Of a stretch of 8,300 bases of DNA, positions 7,025-8,300 are shown one piece after another. The position numbers were made by a program, and so were the translations under genes. Under the pieces are notes generated by a model. The model was not told the origin of the DNA. It was given only the letters and a program-made list of their open reading frames with translations, and searched no databases. Location: contig JALAGK010000549.1 of NCBI GenBank assembly GCA_022712475.1, positions 1 through 8,300 on the forward strand, given 5' to 3'. Within the stretch, counting starts at the first letter, position 1. Every line of letters begins with the position of its first letter. The stretch is from Enterobacteriaceae bacterium (lineage in GTDB: Bacteria > Pseudomonadota > Gammaproteobacteria > Enterobacterales > Enterobacteriaceae).

Positions 7025-7043
7025 CAGAGACTCATTGTGTGTT

Positions 7044-7943
7044 TTATTTATCACGCTCAATAACGTAGCGTGCCAGCGCTTCCAGCGCTGAGGTATCCAG
7101 GGATGCACGTTTGAGGTCCGCAAGCGCCTCAAGCGCGTTGTTGCACAGGCTCTGCGCTTTAGCTTTGGCCTGCTCCAGTCCCAGCAAGGCGGGATAGGTG
7201 CTTTTGCCAAGCTGTAAATCGCGTCCCTGGCTTTTGCCAATGGTTGCGGTGTCGCCAACCACGTCGAGAATGTCGTCCTGTACCTGAAACGCTAGACCGA
7301 TGTTGTTGGCATAACTATCCAGCAGTGGCATGGCTTGTCGTCCCGGCTCGCCGGCGCTTAATGCGCCCAGGCGTACAGCAGCACGAATCAGCGCGCCGGT
7401 TTTAAGTCGGTGGATGCGCTCAAGCATGTCAAGCGAGGCTTGTTGGCCTTCGGCTGCCAGATCGAGCGCCTGACCACCGCACATACCTACAACGCCGCTT
7501 GCCTGGGCCAGCTCAGAGACCATGGCCAGACGCTGTTCGGTATTCACGCCAGGCATGGGCGCATCAGCCAGTATAGAAAACGCCAGCGTTTGCAGGGCAT
7601 CGCCAGCAAGAATAGCGTTCGCTTCGCCGAATTTAATGTGGCAGGTCGGCTGACCGCGACGTAGCGCGTCGTCATCCATGGCGGGTAAATCATCGTGAAT
7701 AAGCGAGTAGGCATGAATGCACTCTACCGCGGCAGCAGGGGCATCTAACGCCTGCGGCGCAACGCCAAACATCTCGCCTGTCGCGTACACCAGAAAAGGG
7801 CGCAGGCGCTTACCGCCTAATAGTGCGCCATGCTGCATGGCGTCAACCAGAGGAGTGTTCTGAAACGACTGTGGGGCAATAAAGCGCAGCAACGCCTGGT
7901 TTGCCTGCTCGGCGCGGGCTTGCATTAAAGCGGTAAAGTTCAT
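7044..7943 (-). CDS. ispA: Farnesyl diphosphate synthase
   Basis: Soluble class I trans-prenyltransferase that adds two isopentenyl units to make geranyl and then farnesyl diphosphate, the precursor for undecaprenyl and octaprenyl chains. The product is 299 residues, as in E. coli. The first aspartate-rich motif is D84-D85-L-P-A-M-D90-D-D, with the two-residue insertion typical of bacterial short-chain synthases; the second is Q222-D223-D-I-L-D227. G43-G-K-R-L-R48 and K181-T-G are the expected substrate-binding segments. The start codon overlaps the xseB stop by one base (TAATG), so translation is probably coupled, and no strong ribosome site is needed or seen. It supplies the pathway begun by the downstream dxs product. 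The N-terminal 15 residues differ most from E. coli. Confidence 0.98.
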   Translation of the reverse strand: MNFTALMQARAEQANQALLRFIAPQSFQNTPLVDAMQHGALLGGKRLRPFLVYATGEMFGVAPQALDAPAAAVECIHAYSLIHDDLPAMDDDALRRGQPTCHIKFGEANAILAGDALQTLAFSILADAPMPGVNTEQRLAMVSELAQASGVVGMCGGQALDLAAEGQQASLDMLERIHRLKTGALIRAAVRLGALSAGEPGRQAMPLLDSYANNIGLAFQVQDDILDVVGDTATIGKSQGRDLQLGKSTYPALLGLEQAKAKAQSLCNNALEALADLKRASLDTSALEALARYVIERDK

Positions 7944-8185
7944 TACTGAGCATCCGGTGTAAAGGGGGCCAACGGGGCCTCTTCACTGTCACTAAGGAGA
8001 ATCTGTACGCGCTGCTCTGCCTGCTGCAACTTGAGCTGGCCCTGGCGTGCGAGCGCAACGCCGCGCTCGAATTCGTTCAGCGCCTCTTCCAGCGGCAGTT
8101 CACCGCTCTCAAGATGACTGACAATCTGCTCAAGCTCCGCAAGCGCTTTCTCGAAGCTGGCCGGACTTTCATTCTTTTTCGGCAT
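7943..8185 (-). CDS. xseB: Exodeoxyribonuclease VII small subunit
   Basis: Small subunit of exonuclease VII, which degrades single-stranded DNA from both ends to oligonucleotides. Several XseB copies bind each XseA large subunit, and xseA lies elsewhere in enterobacterial genomes. The product is 80 residues, exactly the E. coli length, with the conserved [24 protein letters not shown] and F-E-R-G-V-A-L segments and a helical C-terminal part ([14 protein letters not shown]). The start is the MPKKN methionine, as in E. coli. The ribosome site is weak. It is the first gene of the leftward run and has no functional tie to the isoprenoid genes beyond co-transcription. Confidence 0.97.
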   Translation of the reverse strand: MPKKNESPASFEKALAELEQIVSHLESGELPLEEALNEFERGVALARQGQLKLQQAEQRVQILLSDSEEAPLAPFTPDAQ

Positions 8186-8236
8186 AGTGGCTCTGTGCTC
8201 AGTTTTCGCGAATCCGTCATGGTAACGGAGATAAAA

Positions 8237-8245
8237 TGATAATCA
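8237..8245 (-). promoter_or_regulatory. Candidate extended -10 upstream of xseB, nearly symmetric
   Basis: Read on the - strand this is TGATTATCA, an extended -10 candidate about 50 bases before xseB. Read on the + strand it is TGATAATCA, which could equally serve the divergent thiI expected beyond the edge. -35 matches are poor in both directions. The other bases of 8186-8300 show no gene, and the ThiI N terminus is not present. Confidence 0.25.
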
Positions 8246-8300
8246 AACATCCCCTTCACACTTCAGGCGCGCTATGCGGGAAGTATGGAAAGGGAAGTGC

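Noticed and set aside
7025..7258. N-terminal extension of dxs
   Set aside because: The extension lies within the ispA coding sequence in another frame. Family members begin at MSFD, and that start gives exactly the 620-residue length.
8231..8249. Fur-box-like ATGATAATCA upstream of xseB
   Set aside because: Only about 12 of 19 positions match the consensus, the right half is unmatched, and neither xseB nor thiI is a typical iron-regulated gene.

Overview
This window is a conserved chromosomal housekeeping locus from a member of the Enterobacteriaceae. Every recognisable protein is close to its E. coli K-12 counterpart in sequence and length, and the gene order is that of the E. coli nrdR-ribD-ribE-nusB-thiL-pgpA / yajO-dxs-ispA-xseB / thiI region. 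The proteins differ enough from E. coli that another genus is likely, but I cannot name it from sequence alone.

Left half, + strand (1-3644): ribD (5' end outside the window), ribE (lumazine synthase, called ribH elsewhere), nusB, thiL and pgpA. Gaps are short and thiL overlaps pgpA. ribD and ribE supply successive riboflavin precursors, nusB encodes a transcription antitermination factor, thiL makes thiamine diphosphate and pgpA makes phosphatidylglycerol. There is a candidate promoter and a GC-rich hairpin before ribE, an intrinsic-terminator-like hairpin between nusB and thiL, and a strong intrinsic terminator after pgpA.

Middle (3645-4126): about 480 bases between the convergent ends of pgpA and yajO with no gene I can support. 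As I recall, this gap is only some tens of bases in E. coli K-12, so this looks like inserted or lineage-specific DNA. It holds a pair of 30-base imperfect direct repeats, a perfect 10-base palindrome, an 11-bp perfect hairpin nested in a longer stem, an alternative pairing that crosses that stem, and an 8-bp GC hairpin. It looks more like a structured non-coding repeat element or a decayed mobile fragment than a protein gene. It is the only accessory-looking part of the window.

Right half, - strand (8185 down to 4127): xseB, ispA, dxs and yajO, read right to left. xseB and ispA share one base (TAATG), and dxs follows ispA by 19 bases. dxs makes 1-deoxy-D-xylulose 5-phosphate (DXP), which feeds both the isoprenoid MEP pathway (ispA makes farnesyl diphosphate) and thiamine and pyridoxal synthesis. 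yajO encodes an aldo/keto reductase-family protein linked to DXP formation in E. coli. thiI, expected on the + strand, would begin beyond the right edge.

I found no convincing undescribed protein system. The item most worth following is the pgpA-yajO island.
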